NCBI GenBank assembly: GCA_946406115.1
Contig: OX291558.1
Location: 22,870,205 to 22,934,204, forward strand
DNA from: Apoda limacodes
Lineage: Eukaryota; Arthropoda; Insecta; Lepidoptera; Limacodidae
Direction of reading: 5' to 3'
DNA: 64,000 bases
The notes under the pieces were generated by a model. It was not told the origin of the DNA, made no database searches, and worked only from the letters and a program-made list of their open reading frames with translations. The position numbers and the translations under genes are program-made. Of this stretch, positions 44,557 through 56,594 are shown in pieces. Positions within the stretch are counted from its first letter, which is position 1, and each line of letters begins with the position of its first letter.

Positions 44557-45362
44557 TCAAATTCAAATGCTATTTTTCTCAAAAATAGGATATATCACTT
44601 TTTTGAAGTTAATAATCTATAAGTTACTAGTAGTAACTTGTAAATTATATAAGTAGGTAGTACCGTTTTGAAGTCGAAATGGCGTTCTGGTGAGAATAAA
44701 CGGCGAAAAAAACTCTCCAGCAGTGTACAAATTGTCAAGTAAATTATGTTAATAAAAAAATATTAAATCCCATGCATTTTAATTAACAAGATAGTCTTTA
44801 ATCGTGTATAAGGCTTTTTGGACAAGTTTCTGTTTTACAAAATTTGTGAACTTTCTGTGAGTTAATAATTCTGCAGAGATTTTATCGTAAAAATGGATAC
44901 ATTGTCTTGTAAATGTTTTAGCTATTTCCTTAAGCCTTGTGGGGATCAGAGCAAGTTTTTGTCTATTTCGAGTATTACGATTATGAATATCGCTATTCTT
45001 TTTAAAGCGATCAATGTTTTAATGAACATAAGTTAAATAATCTAATATATACTGAGACGGTTAGGTTAAGACCTTGATTTTCTTAAATTTATTTTTATTT
45101 ATTATTCGTAAATTACTCGAACGACCGTTTTCTGCAGCACAAACATTGTTTGAATATCAGCTGCGTGTTTCAGTAGTAAAATACGCTAGAAGATCAGGCT
45201 ATGAAAGTAGCTGAAGTATCCTGGGCGGTATTTTCGTCCGTAAGTTGACGAATCTTTTTAACTGCGAATGCTGAAGAACTAATCCTATTCGCAAATCTAG
45301 CTATATGTGGGCCCCATTGAAGCTTTGTGTCTAGGGTAATACCTCAGAATACTGTATTATAT
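44557..45362 (-). pseudogene. LINE B: 3' part of a non-LTR reverse transcriptase, inverted
   Basis: Minus strand, 5' to 3': LDTKLQWGPHIARFANRISS (near 45320), AFAVKKIRQLTDEDTAQ-like (near 45240), then after a gap FKKNSDIHNRNTRNRQKLAL (near 44985), HFYDKISAELL (near 44890) and a 3' end with 'gaatttgaatttgg'-type repeats (44557-44575). It has stops and a deleted middle. Same family as LINE A. The next feature, in the opposite direction, starts within a few bases of its 5' end. Confidence 0.7.
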
Positions 45363-45365
45363 ACG

Positions 45366-47075
45366 ATGCGAGAAAGCCGATCTACTGGGCCGTCTCTTTG
45401 CCTCGAACTCAAACACGAACGATGAAGGCGCTGTACCACCTACTATACCGTGGTGCGGTAAGACCATGCCGGAAATCTCCATAACGCAGCGAGAGGTCCG
45501 GCGGGCGTTGCTTTCTCTAGACGTTCATAAGTCGAGTGGGCCAGACGGTATACCAGCAGTGGTGCTTAAGCAGTGTGCTCCTGAGTTATGTCCTATACTC
45601 ACTACAATAGGCAATTTCCGTCTTCATGAAAGGCTGCGAAAGTGCACCCGGTGCCCATAAAGGGCGATAGATCAGATCCATCGAATTACAGGCCTATCGC
45701 TATATCCTCTCTTCTCTCTAAGGTGATGGAGCGTGTGATCAACACAGACTTCTAAGATACCTAGAAGTACACGATCTGGTCAGTGACCGTCAATATGGCT
45801 TTCGCCACGGCCACTGGTGACCTTCTAGTGTATCTCACACACCGATGGGCACTAGCCATTGAGAGTCAGGGGGGGCATTGGCATGTAGCCTAGACATAGC
45901 GAAGGCGTTCGATCGGGTCTGGCACCGGGGTCTTCTATCGAAGTTGCCATCTTACGGAGTGCCCGAGGGTTTGTGCAAATGGGTGGCTAGCTTTTTGTCC
46001 CAACCCTAGTTGACGGTAGTTGCTCTGATAGCATGGACATTAATGCTGGTGTCCCGCAAGGCTCTGTGCTATATCCTACGCTGTTTCTACTGCATATCAA
46101 TGACATGTTGAACATCAACAACATACATTGCTATGCAGATGACAGTACTGGAGACGCTTTTTACACGGGTCGTGCAAACATCCCTCGTTCCGTTGTGGAG
46201 GAAAACCGCGGAGAACTTGTGTCTCAAATCGAGACCACACTGTCCAAGGTCTCTGACTGAGGACGGGTAAACTTGGTCCGATTCAACCCTAAAAAGACAC
46301 AAGTTTGCGCGTTCATCGCTAAGTATTTCCATTCACTGTGGTTCCACAATTCCAGAACACTCCCCTCTCCATCTCCAAGAGCATTGGGATCCTTGGTGTC
46401 GACATCTCCAGCGATGTTCAGTTCCGAGATCATTTACAAGATAAGGTGAAACTGGCATCCAAATAACTTGGTGTACTCAACATAGCGAAGCAGTACTTCA
46501 CGTTGGGGCAAAGTTTGTGACTTTACAAGTCGCAAGTTCGGCCCCATATGGAGTACTGCTGCCATCTCTGGGCAGTTGCACCCGGATACCAGCTTGGCCC
46601 TTTTGACTCGGTTCAACTACGGGCTGTGAGAATTGTCGACGATTCCAAACTCACTTGCGGTATCGAGCCCTTAAGTCTGAGGAGAGACTTTGCCTCCCTG
46701 TGTGTGTTCTACCGCTTGTACAATGGGTTTTGTTCTGAGGAATTGTTCGAAATGATGCCCACGGCTACTTTCTACCATCGCACCGCTCGCCATCGGCAGG
46801 GAATTCATTGTCACACTTTAAAACCTAAATGGTCGCGTACAGTGCGGTTTCAGAGAAACTTCCTCCCGCGAACGCTTAAGTTGTGGAATAAGCTCCCTGC
46901 CAAGGTTTTCTGCAAGGACTACAGTATGGAGTTATTCAAGAAACAAGTTATTAGATTTCTAAAGGGTCGGCAACGCGCAAGTGATACCCCTGGTGTTTCA
47001 AGCGTCCATAGGCTACGGTGACTGCTTACCATCAGGCGGACCGTAAGCTTGTTTGCCACCTTAGTGGTAGAACAA
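45366..47075 (+). pseudogene. LINE copy 2: broken non-LTR reverse transcriptase, sister of copy 1
   Basis: 5'-truncated ORF2 of the same LINE as 5.7-7.2 kb. Readable parts: EISITQREVRRALLSLDVHK (near 45472), SNYRPIAI-like (near 45680), LDIAKAFDRVWHRGLL (near 45893), MDINAGVPQGSV (46033), YADD intact (near 46135), and a C-terminal frame 46548-47021 ending DTPGVSSVHRLR. It ends with 'gtttgccaccttagtggtag' and an A-rich tail (47070-47082), the complete 3' end. Frameshifts and stops include several at the same positions as in copy 1 (the short deletion with TAG near 46010, and TAA near 46465). Confidence 0.87.
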
Positions 47076-47100
47076 AAAAAAACATATACACAAAGAATAT

Positions 47101-47329
47101 GCACTTATAAATATATGCATAAATAATTGTGACAGATAGTAGATGCACGTGTCTCCACTTCACATGTTTACACTCTACTTCGTTATTATAAAAGAGTATC
47201 TAAACAAACCGAACCGGCTATATGAACTTAATTCTTTTGCCTCGATTAAATAAAAAAAAAAAAAAGATTAATTGTTGCCAAAAAAAAAACTTTTATTATG
47301 TTTGTACAAAAACAGTTTTGCGTTTTTAA
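47101..47329. other. Unassigned sequence with A-runs
   Basis: Two long A-runs (47251-47265 and 47281-47289). No feature was seen. Confidence 0.35.
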
Positions 47330-47396
47330 TTTATAAAATAAACTGGATCTATAATTACTACACCATAGTAATTATAGATCCAGTTTATTTTATAAA
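47330..47396. repeat. Perfect 31-bp inverted repeat with a 5-base loop
   Basis: The left arm 47330-47360 ('tttataaaataaactggatc' and on) and the right arm 47366-47396 are exact reverse complements around 'cacca'. There is no mismatch over 31 bp. Confidence 0.95.
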
Positions 47397-48234
47397 CCAT
47401 TAATAATACCATTGGATAGAACTCGTGAAGCACTTTCAAGATCAACAGTCAATATTTCTATATAGTGCAAAGTTTAGAAATAATAGAGTGAGATCATTTA
47501 GCGTTGTCACCCTGTACGTAGCCAAACAGTAAAAAGTAATTTGAACACTTAAAGATCGTTATGTATTTTCTTAATTATTTATTTTTAGGGTTTCGTAGAT
47601 ACACTGAAAAAAAAGATTAGCTAACAATAACACAAATTTTATCTACTAGTAACATAACTGGGGTCTGCTAAACTAAATTGCTAATAGTAGATAAAGTGTT
47701 GAGTTATGTGCAGCAAATCAGTTGTTTAATTATAACAAAAGTTTGGTTATTACTAAGTAAAAAAAAAGGATTAGTTTTGTTATCCTTTTTTTTCAGTGTA
47801 TGTAGTGAAAACCGAACTCTTGTAGTTCCTATCCTTGCTTTCTTATTCATTTGTTTACAGTTTGACAACCATCTGGAGTTTATTTAATAGAAAGCAACTA
47901 AGTATTGTAAAATTAACTATATTTTTACAAAAACATTGATCCGTCTTCAAAATTCACTCAAAGGTTAAAAGAAGACCCTAAAGCAGACTTGTATCACAAA
48001 ATATTCTACTTCTTGCTTTATAGGCCTTAAAGTCGATTGCCAATACCCCTAAAATGCCCCTTAAGCAGATACCTATACTTAAGGGGCTATCAGATTTTTT
48101 CTGCTTATCTTTACTTATCTATATTTTTGGCAATCCACCTCAAGGCGAATAAAACATATATCTAATTTAGGGGCTTATTTTTTACTTTTAAGTGGAATTG
48201 AAGTCGGATTAATTGTTTTTTAAGTATAGTTTGT
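47397..48234. other. Unassigned AT-rich sequence
   Basis: Contains several diverged 'cttaaggggc' and 'taggggctta' palindromic stretches near 48060-48185. No gene was seen. Confidence 0.35.
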
Positions 48235-48627
48235 TCACATTTACATATGTTGTTGGTGGGATAAACTCGTGTTTCGTCCCGTTGCAGACTATCTTCAACG
48301 CACAATAAGACGAAAGTAGCCTTTTGTTTTCTGGCATCAAACTTCTAAGCCAATGCAATCAAAAGATACAGCCGTTTATGCCGCAAATTTCCGCAAATTT
48401 TCGAAACTCGCAAGGGAATCAAAACCTTCAGGGTACTTCCCGGGAACTCAGAATCTTGAAATTTGGTACGATGCAACATCTTATAGCACAGTTAAAGGCA
48501 AAATTACGAAAACCGAAAATTTTTAGTTACATCAAAAAATAAAAAATATTTTTAATAATATGCAACAACAAATAATAAGTTTCCATGGAACCCTCGGCGC
48601 GCGAGCCAGACTCGCACTTGGCCGGTT
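48235..48627 (-). mobile_element. Dispersed non-autonomous repeat ('ccggccaa' family), inverted copy
   Basis: The plus strand ends 'ccagactcgcacttggccgg', the reverse complement of the family opening. 'tggaaccctcgg' precedes it. Partner of 28975 and 56595. Confidence 0.55.
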
Positions 48628-49083
48628 AATGATTTGACCCTTGAAAAAAAAACGCGTTGATTAAAAATTATTATATTTAAATCTTTATTGTAAGAGCATC
48701 AGTACGAAAGCCTTATCATCACTTAAATTCATACCCTAACTTCAAATTAACCTTCATTTCATTTTAGCGTGCACCATCTTTGTAACGTTTATTCCCTCGC
48801 TTGCAACAAAACAGCGTTTGCTAATACCTATATATATTCCAAACCTTCATTTATGTTTGTGTGTTAATTAATAGAAACTTATATAACTTGCTTTTAGCTT
48901 AATTTTTTTTGTATCAAAGTTTTCTATTTGGTGTGTTATACAAGTACTGCTTGCTAACAAATATTATTGTAGTTTTATATTTTTTTAGTACAAAACAATG
49001 AAAACTCACCTTATTGTGTTCTTCAAATTAAATTAAAAATGTAAGTTTTTTTAATCCGAATTTAAATATCTTTACTACATAGG
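48628..49083. other. Unassigned AT-rich sequence
   Basis: Nothing recognised. Confidence 0.35.
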
Positions 49084-49500
49084 TAATTCACATGGATTAC
49101 ACGTTCTCGTTGATCCTGGTAAAGTAGAAGCTATTATTAATTTTCCTAGGCAAGGAGGTCAAAAGATTCCTTGGCACTGCATCTTGGTATCGAAGATTTG
49201 TACCAAAATTTAGCAGTATTGCTGGTACCTAAACAAACTCACATCTTACTGGTTAAAAGGCTACACCTCTTGCCTGGTCTAAAGACGCTGAAGACTTAAT
49301 AAATTAAAGGAATGCTTAGTATCTGCTTCTATCCTTACACCTAAGGAACCTTCAGACCGATTAGCCCGCTGAGCTATACGATTATGTGCTTTTGATTTTG
49401 TGCGAATAATGTAATATCAGATGCACTTTCACGAGCTTGGACAATTTCTACTATTGATAACGGTCCAATCACGGATCTAGTGACAGAAGGTCAATGGTAC
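49084..49500 (+). pseudogene. Ty3/Gypsy-type LTR retrotransposon pol remnant
   Basis: Broken frames show DPGKVEAIINFPRQ, FLGTASWYRRFVPKFSSIAG, WSKDAED and LKECLVSASILTP. This is the order found at the end of the reverse transcriptase and the start of RNase H in Gypsy-type pol. Frameshifts and stops separate the pieces. No LTRs or other pol domains were found nearby, so it is an isolated old fragment. Confidence 0.65.
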
Positions 49501-50040
49501 CTCAATATACCTATACCATAAACAAGAAACGAAGAGGTGTATCTACTAACTGAGCTCACCGAATTGTTTATCGCGATTTGTATTTTCGGTATGTGTACGT
49601 TCCACAAGCGGTGATCATTATCAATGAACGTTGAGACAGCAGTCATAATAGTTTTATCTCTTCACCGTATTTATCTGAAGTGAGTGTTTAGGTATATAAT
49701 GGACACTAAGTATCTTTCTATCTGTATTTTGTAAAAATTTGTTTTAATTTTACACTAGTGAATTGAGTAAAATAATTGACGATGTCCGCTGTAGCGCTTC
49801 TTATAGGAAACATAAGGCAATATACTTCGGAAAACAACAAGTAGTAACCAACAACAATTTTGTTTCCTTGATATGGGTAGGGGGCCGACAAGATCGATGG
49901 ATCAATTTTACTTCTTAGCAAATTAAAATCCTTTCGTTTCTGGGGAGTACTGTAACATAGCTATTTTAACAGTAGTGTGCAGGACCCTGAAAGGTTCACT
50001 GTAAAATCATGCGCGGTTCATCAAGACTGCACCGACCAGT
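49501..50040. other. Unassigned sequence
   Basis: No coding or repeat structure was recognised between the pol remnant and the poly(T) start of LINE copy 4. Confidence 0.35.
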
Positions 50041-50280
50041 TTTTTTTTTTTTTTTTTTTTTTTTTATACCACTAAGGTGGCAAACAAGCATACGGTCCTC
50101 CTCATGGTAAGCGGTCACCGTAGCCTATGGACGCTTGTAACACCAGGGATATCACTCGCGCGTTGCCGACCCTTCAAAAATCCAATAACTTCTTTCTTGA
50201 AGAACTCCATACTAGTGTATGTAGTCCTTTGAGAAAACCTTAACAGAGAGCTCATTCCACAACCCAATCGTTCGCGTTGC
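50041..50280 (-). mobile_element. LINE copy 4: 3' end fragment, inverted
   Basis: Poly(T) (50041-50065), 'taccactaaggtggcaaac', 'accgtagcctatggacgctt', then the C-terminal frame in reverse (FFKKEVIGFLKGRQRASDIP, near 50155-50215). Truncated after about 240 bp. Confidence 0.8.
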
Positions 50281-50395
50281 GACTTGCGATAAGCAAGCGG
50301 GCGATCGCCACCTAGACTAGACATTTGTCGATCACCATTGATCGAATCAATTTAATTTGATCAATACCAGCGCGCGATCGATCGGGTCGTCAGTT

Positions 50396-50758
50396 TATAA
50401 AAGATTTAATTATTTTTGACCCGCTCCAAGAGTGAAGTGAACGAACGATTCTCGATATTACGTGATGAATACTCGCAAATTGTATTAGACTTTTTTATCA
50501 TAAATTTAGAGTTCAAGTGCAGGGTTATTTCGTTCGCGCGCCATCGTCGTCTCGTTCTCACTCATTCCATGTAATATTGCCTCTTTATTGTGACTCGCCC
50601 ACGCGGTTTGTCGTTCGTGATCAATTCAATCGCAGGTGCCCCGTAACTTTCGTGACCTAACCTGCGATCCACTCCTGTGATACTTTCGCCGAATTCGGTA
50701 AATTTTCTGTTGTTGAATATCAGTTTTATGGTGTGTTGGTTGCCTGTTGAATATTTAG
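50396..50758 (+). promoter_or_regulatory. Possible promoter and non-coding first exon, plus strand
   Basis: TATAAAAG at 50396-50403 is followed by a CpG-richer stretch ('cgttcgcgcgccatcgtcgt' near 50531) with no long frame. A good donor (ATTTAG|GTATGT) follows at 50758/50759. The layout is TATA, about 350 bp of leader, then donor. No downstream coding exon was found within the window on the plus strand, so it may instead be transposon-derived or unique spacer DNA. Confidence 0.3.
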
Positions 50759-51162
50759 GTATGTAATAATAAAAATATAAATGCAGACAGGAATTTCATA
50801 TTGTCAATTTTTATTGCCAGAGTAATCAAGTATCAATAGGCACCTATATAATAACCTAATTACCCGATTTATGTAAAAAAAACAGAAATAAACTTTACCA
50901 GATCTATACAAAGTACGAATAGTGGACCCTTTGATTGGTACGAACGAGCGAGGTCACCCAAAGTATCTGTTGTGATCAGCAACACGTTACTAAAGCATCT
51001 TATCATTTTGATTCAGTCCCGTTACTCGTGGGTCGCGAATTTGCCATCGACCCGGGTCACAAGAAATAATCGATCGACCAAAGTCTAGCCTCGACCAGCG
51101 CTCCTGTGCCACAACGTGGAGTTAACTACACGGAACACACGTACGTACTACTGAAGCTTCTC
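50759..51162. other. Unassigned sequence
   Basis: CpG-richer than the surroundings ('cgacccgggtcac' and 'aatcgatcgacc' near 51050-51080). No feature was assigned. Confidence 0.35.
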
Positions 51163-53530
51163 TTTTTTTTTTATATACCACTAAGGTGGCAAACAAGCTA
51201 ACGGTCCGCCTGATGGTAAGCGGACACCGTAGCCTATGGGAATTCCCTGCCGATGGCGAGCGGTGCAATGGTAGAAAGTAGTCGTGGGCATCATTTCGAA
51301 CAACTCCTCAGAACACAACCCATTGTACAAGCGATAGAACACACACAGGCAGCCAAAGTCTCAATGCTCACAGCCCGTCGTTGAACCGAGATGGCAGCAG
51401 TATGGAGTACCGATCGGGCCGACTTGTAAAGCAGAAACCTTTGCCTCAACGTGAAGTACTGCTTCGCCCAGTTGAGTACACCAAGTTTTTTTGACGCCAG
51501 TTTCACCTTGTCCTGTAGATGATCTCGCAACGGAACATCGCTGGAGATGTCAACACCAAGGATCCCAATGCTCTTGAAGATGGACAGAGGAGTGTTCTTA
51601 AATTGTGGGACCACAGTGAATGGGATTTTCTTAGCCGTGCAGACGTGTGTCTTTGTAGAGTTGAATTGAACCAAATTTTCCCGTCCCCAGTCAGAGATCG
51701 TAGACAGAGTGATCTAGATTAGAGACACAAGATCTTCGTTTTTCCTCCACGATGGAACGAGGGATGCTTGCACACCTAGTGTAATATGCGTCTCCAGTAC
51801 TGTCATTTGCATAGCAATGTATGTTGTTGTTGTCCAACATATCATTGATTTGCAGTAGAAACAGCGTAGGAGACACCAGCATTAATGTCCATGCCATCAG
51901 AGCAACTACCATCAACTGCGGCTCGTATGCATCTGCCGGAAAAAAAGCTAGCCACACATTTGCACAAATAGATAGAACTCTCTCTGGTTCGTACTCTCGT
52001 ACTTTCGGCTAGTGCTCATCGGTGGGTGAGATACACTAGAAGGTGTCCAGTCGAGCGACCGTGGCGAAAGCCATATTGACGGTCGCTTATCAGGTCGTGT
52101 TTTTCTAGGTATCTTAGAAGCTGTGTGTTGATCACAAGCTCCATCACCTTGGCGAGGAGAAAGGTAATAGCGATAGGTCTGTAATTCGATGGATTTGATC
52201 TATCGTACATTTTGGGCACTGAATGCACATTCGCAGTCTTCCATGAAGACCGAAATTGCCTAGTAATGTAGGAAAGCGCGAAGAGGCGCGTGAGTACAGG
52301 ACTTAACTCAGGAGCACACTGCTTAAGAACAACTGCTCGTATACCGTCTGGCCCACTCGACTTATGAACGACTCGAGAAAGCAACGCCGACCGGACCTCC
52401 CGCTGTGTTATGAAGATTTCCGGCATGGTCTTACCGCAATAAGGTATAGTAGATGGTACAGTGCCTTTGTCGTTCATATTCGAGTTGAAGGCAAAGAGAC
52501 TGCCCAATAGATCGGCTTTCACTTTTGCACTATGGACCATCGGTCTTTTGTAGTGGCGGTAACTACGACTGGCAGAAGTTCTCCTCGGCAGTTTTAGCAA
52601 GCGATCAGAAAGCACGACATCCAGAGGAATAGCTCGCAAGCCGCCTACCTATTTGGCCGATGAATTGGAATTAAGCTCTGGCAGCTGCATTCTTATTGAA
52701 ACTTGAGGCAGCATTTAATTTGCGTTTTACCTCAGAAATTTTCGGATTTTTATTATTACGTACCGTGGTCCAAGCCTCATACGCAGTTAGCTTATAAATT
52801 TTAGCACCTCTGCAAGAACTTTTAAATCACGGTCGTTTTTTGACGCCGGCAGCTACTCGCAGGTTAGGAATAAAACATACCAGCGAGGATTGTCTCAGTG
52901 ACTGTGACTGCGCAGACATCAGGATCTTCTAAGCTAAAACAGAGCTGCCTTTACGGGTACGATGCATAGAATTCTGGCAATCCATCCCAGTCTGCCGACT
53001 TATAGTGCTAAACACGACGCTAATTAGTTGGCCTAGATGGATCGGGTTGTCTACATGACATTTGATTCCGAACGAGGGAGTGGTCCAAGGAACCAAGAGG
53101 CGCATCCACTGAAACGGAATATCCGTCCAGACGTGTAGTGAGCAGAAGGTCCAGTAAGGAGCTCGTATGGTCCTCTATATCTGGTATTCTCGTTGGAGAA
53201 AGTACCAGCTGAGAGAATCCATAGGTCAGAGCAAATTCATGAGCAGATATCCCTGCATTATTATTGGTTCGAGAACTGAGCCAGTCACGAGGGTGGGCGT
53301 TATAGTCTCCCAAAATAACTAGTTCTGCTGTGGGATATTGCTCTAGAACTTTGTCACTCGTCAACTCAGGTGCGTGAAGAGTCGAGTTACGTCCGTGTCA
53401 CCGCTATGAGACCTGTATAGGCACGCACAGATACGAGTGTGGCCGCCGTAATCTACGCGCACCCACAATATTGACAGATACCTCAAGGAACACAACACTA
53501 CTCAATGCTAGTGTTGTTATGGCCGCAGTT
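51163..53530 (-). pseudogene. LINE copy 3: endonuclease plus reverse transcriptase, inverted, broken
   Basis: The longest copy of the LINE family seen at 5.7 and 45.4 kb. Minus strand order: endonuclease (TRICACLYRSHSGDT near 53425; ILGDYNAHPRDWLSSR near 53310; PLGSLDHSLV near 53080), a decayed linker, RT fingers (EIFITQREVRSALLS near 52410; SNYRPIAITFLLAKVMELV near 52175), a palm with MDINAGV (near 51890) and a catalytic box reading YAND instead of YADD (near 51808), a thumb, and then an abrupt jump from the 'catcggcagggaattc' region to the 3' end 'ccataggctacggtg'. About 200 bp of the C-terminal frame is deleted there. The 3' end has a poly(T) at 51163-51172. It shows the sequence that copies 1 and 2 lack near 'ttttccggcagatgcatacg'. 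Confidence 0.85.
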
Positions 53531-55605
53531 TTCTGTAAGGTGAAGGTACTACCCCAGTTCGGGCCGCTCATTCGAGCAAATACTCGCTATGCCCCGCTTT
53601 CATTGTTCGGGCGGCTTATTTAAAAGCTAAATAATTTTTCTTATTTGTTTTTATAAATAGTTTTTATTGGAAGTTTCCCTCTAAGGTTATAGTTCTCATA
53701 TATACTTTGTATGATAGATTTAACTTGTTTTGTTAGCTGTTCTGATTGTTACTATCAGCTGCTGGGAAACCTTCAATTTTGCGGTATGAGATGGGATACC
53801 ACACTGAGGTAGCTGGCGCAACAAGCAACAGTAGAAACTACGTAAACAAGTACAAAAAAGTTATTCTACATTCCAGGGTTCCATTTCTGGGTTCGGCGTA
53901 TTTATACAATCTAGACGGTTTTTACAAGAGAAGAAACAATAGCAAACCAACCCTGGACTGACCGTTTATACTACCTACATTTTTAAGGATCTCTATCCAC
54001 GGCCAGTTACCATCCGAGCAACCCTCTAGATATTTAGTAGTAGTACCAATGCGAAATGTGTAATTTAAATACCTACTTACATACTTTTGTCTAAATTTTA
54101 GTATATACTTGCCTTACTATCTGTCTGTGTGCAGTAGGTCTGTACTAGAACTAGATCAATTGCGGCAGGTTTTAAGTTTAACTAAAAAGGATTTTGCTAG
54201 ATTCATCCCATATAAGGGTAAAATAGAGGTTTGAAGTTCGTATTAAAAGCCGTCGGTTTTAGCTGCCTTTAGCTGGTATCGCTAAAAAGCGCAACAAAAC
54301 TGGTATCGAGGATAAAAGTAACCGCCATAGAAAAAAATTAATTAAAACGTGTTTTTAATATCAGTAAAGGTTGAAGTTTTTTTATCACACTTATTTGTAA
54401 ACAGTGGCATTACTTGCAGGCAAAGTGGGTGCTAAAACCTTAATTATTCCCACGGACTTAGTTTATGTAAATTTTATTTTTGTGTTACAGAATTTTTAAA
54501 AAAAAAATTATCTGCGGGGGTAAAATACTGTAAGAAAGTTTGAATAGGTGTAATGCTCGAAGAGAGAGAGAGAAGATACGACGGGAAAAATTGGATCGCG
54601 CTGGTAACACTACGGGGGACTTACTAGTTTTAGATAAATAATTGATAAAAGGTTGGTTTGTTAACAAACTTTTCTGACTTGACATAAGGTGTTTGATCGC
54701 TAGTGTCGTTGTTAATTTACACCATATTAATATGGCGACTGTAGTTTTGATTTCTCACCACCAGGACAAAAAAGTTTTTTACACTGTATAAGACATGAAT
54801 AACCTAACGATAAGTTATTCGTAACAGACAGCATACAATTAAATGGTTAATTATATACAAAATAATAGAAAAGAAACAGAACAATAGCCGATTAAAGAAA
54901 GGATATGCAAATTATCAGGACGCGTATACATTATGTTTACATTTAAAACTATTAAAATACTTAACAAATACCTAATATAAGAAATAAAAAAAAAAAAACG
55001 AGTTGCACTCCGGGAGTGCCGGCAGAAGTGAAAACCTTTACACACGATTCGCGCTTAACACTCAAATATGTCACAAGACATGTCTTTGACATTGTCAAGA
55101 AATAATAATGTTTGTTTATTTACTTTTTTGACGTAGTGTATTTGACATCGCAATCTGTCAGAATTAAAATTCCATATCCAACCTCCCTGTACTACTCATA
55201 ATCGCGAATACTAAAAATAAAAATTATAATAAGCGTGGCATTACGGTTTCCGTCTTACGAATTTCCACGATTAGGACACGTGACCTGACGCGAGTTTATC
55301 ATTTTTTACCCATACCAAAAAAAGTGCACAAAAATTTTAGTAACAAAAAGTTAAGGAAGGAGCGTAATCGCGTAAATATTATCATTATTCGAGTATACTT
55401 TTGGACACAAATTTTGGCTTGGAAGTGGAGTGTAGAAACACGTATTTAATTTCGCTGTTATAGGAAAAACCTGATTACTAATAACGTAAAGTACCTACTG
55501 TTTATTAATTGATTAGTATCATATGTTATCTATCGACAATGTCAGTATATTGTTATGCACGTTATAATACGTATATAAGTACTGAAGACGCTTATCGCAG
55601 TCTAT
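53531..55605. other. Unassigned sequence
   Basis: AT-rich. Open frames of 60-71 codons (53746, 54485, 54851) show no recognisable motifs. '(ag)n' near 54562 and an A-run near 54987 are simple sequence. Confidence 0.35.
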
Positions 55606-56362
55606 ATTTGCCAAGATTTCCAGGCATCACATATATGATATCATAATATGACTCTTCATTCAGGGAATATTATAAAAAATTTGACTAGCATTTTGTCCAC
55701 TGTGACACGTTAACTAAATTCATATCATAAGCCATCGACTTCCAAGAGGAAGTATACAACATAATCGTTTATTGATGTGTGCACTCTGGCTTGTATTTCC
55801 GAAGGAGGCACATTGACTAAAATCTAAGTCTTCATGGTCATATTTAAAGGTTAGTGTTAGTTTTTTTTGTTAGAATCCTAATATTTGCCTCGATTTACAG
55901 GCATCACATATATGATATCATAATATGACTCTTCTTTCGTTGAATATTACTAGAAACTTGACTAGCATCTTGTCCACTCTGACACGGTATCTAAATTCAT
56001 GTCATCAGCCATCGACTTCGAAGAAGAAGTATAAAACATAATCGTATATTGATGTGTGCACTCTGGCTTGTATTCTCGAAGAAGGTACATTGACTAAAAG
56101 CTAAGTCTTCATGTTCATATTTAAAGGTTAGTGTGAGTTTTTTTGTTAGAATATTAATATTTGCCTAGATTTCCAGGCATCACATATTAGTACCATAATA
56201 TGACTCTTCTTTGATTATTTGTATAAACTTGAGGTTCTCTTGAGTTAAGAGACTTGCTAGATCTTGTCCACTGTGACACATTCAATAAATTCGTTTCATA
56301 AGCTATCGACTTCAAAGAGGAAGTATAAAATATAATCGTTCATTGACGTGTGCACCTATACA
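55606..56362 (+). repeat. Tandem repeat: three copies of a ~277-bp unit
   Basis: Units begin at 55606, 55883 and 56159 with 'atttgcc..gatttccaggca' and share 'catcacatatatgatatcat', 'cttgtccactgtgacac', 'gccatcgacttc' and 'cattgatgtgtgcact'. Copies 1 and 2 are complete. Copy 3 diverges after about 200 bp and carries a small internal insertion near 56225-56260. Confidence 0.88.
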
Positions 56363-56470
56363 TCGTTAAGGCTCAGTTATAGTTATTCCCGCAGGAACCT
56401 TTTTTCAACCCAAATTATCTTCATACGAAATTTGATCTAAATCAGCTTAGCAGTTTAAATGTGTTGCGTA
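56363..56470 (-). repeat. Helitron-like fragment
   Basis: 'gttatagttattcccgcagg' resembles the interior of the inverted Helitron at 63.16 kb. No ends were found. Confidence 0.35.
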
Positions 56471-56594
56471 ATTTGTTACTTCAGCTACTTTAAATTTATA
56501 AAAATATTGGATGTGCTAGATTTTTGGCTTGGTAGCTGATTGATGAATTTTAAGCTTTAACTTACCAAACCAAATTTTAAACTATAAATAATTT

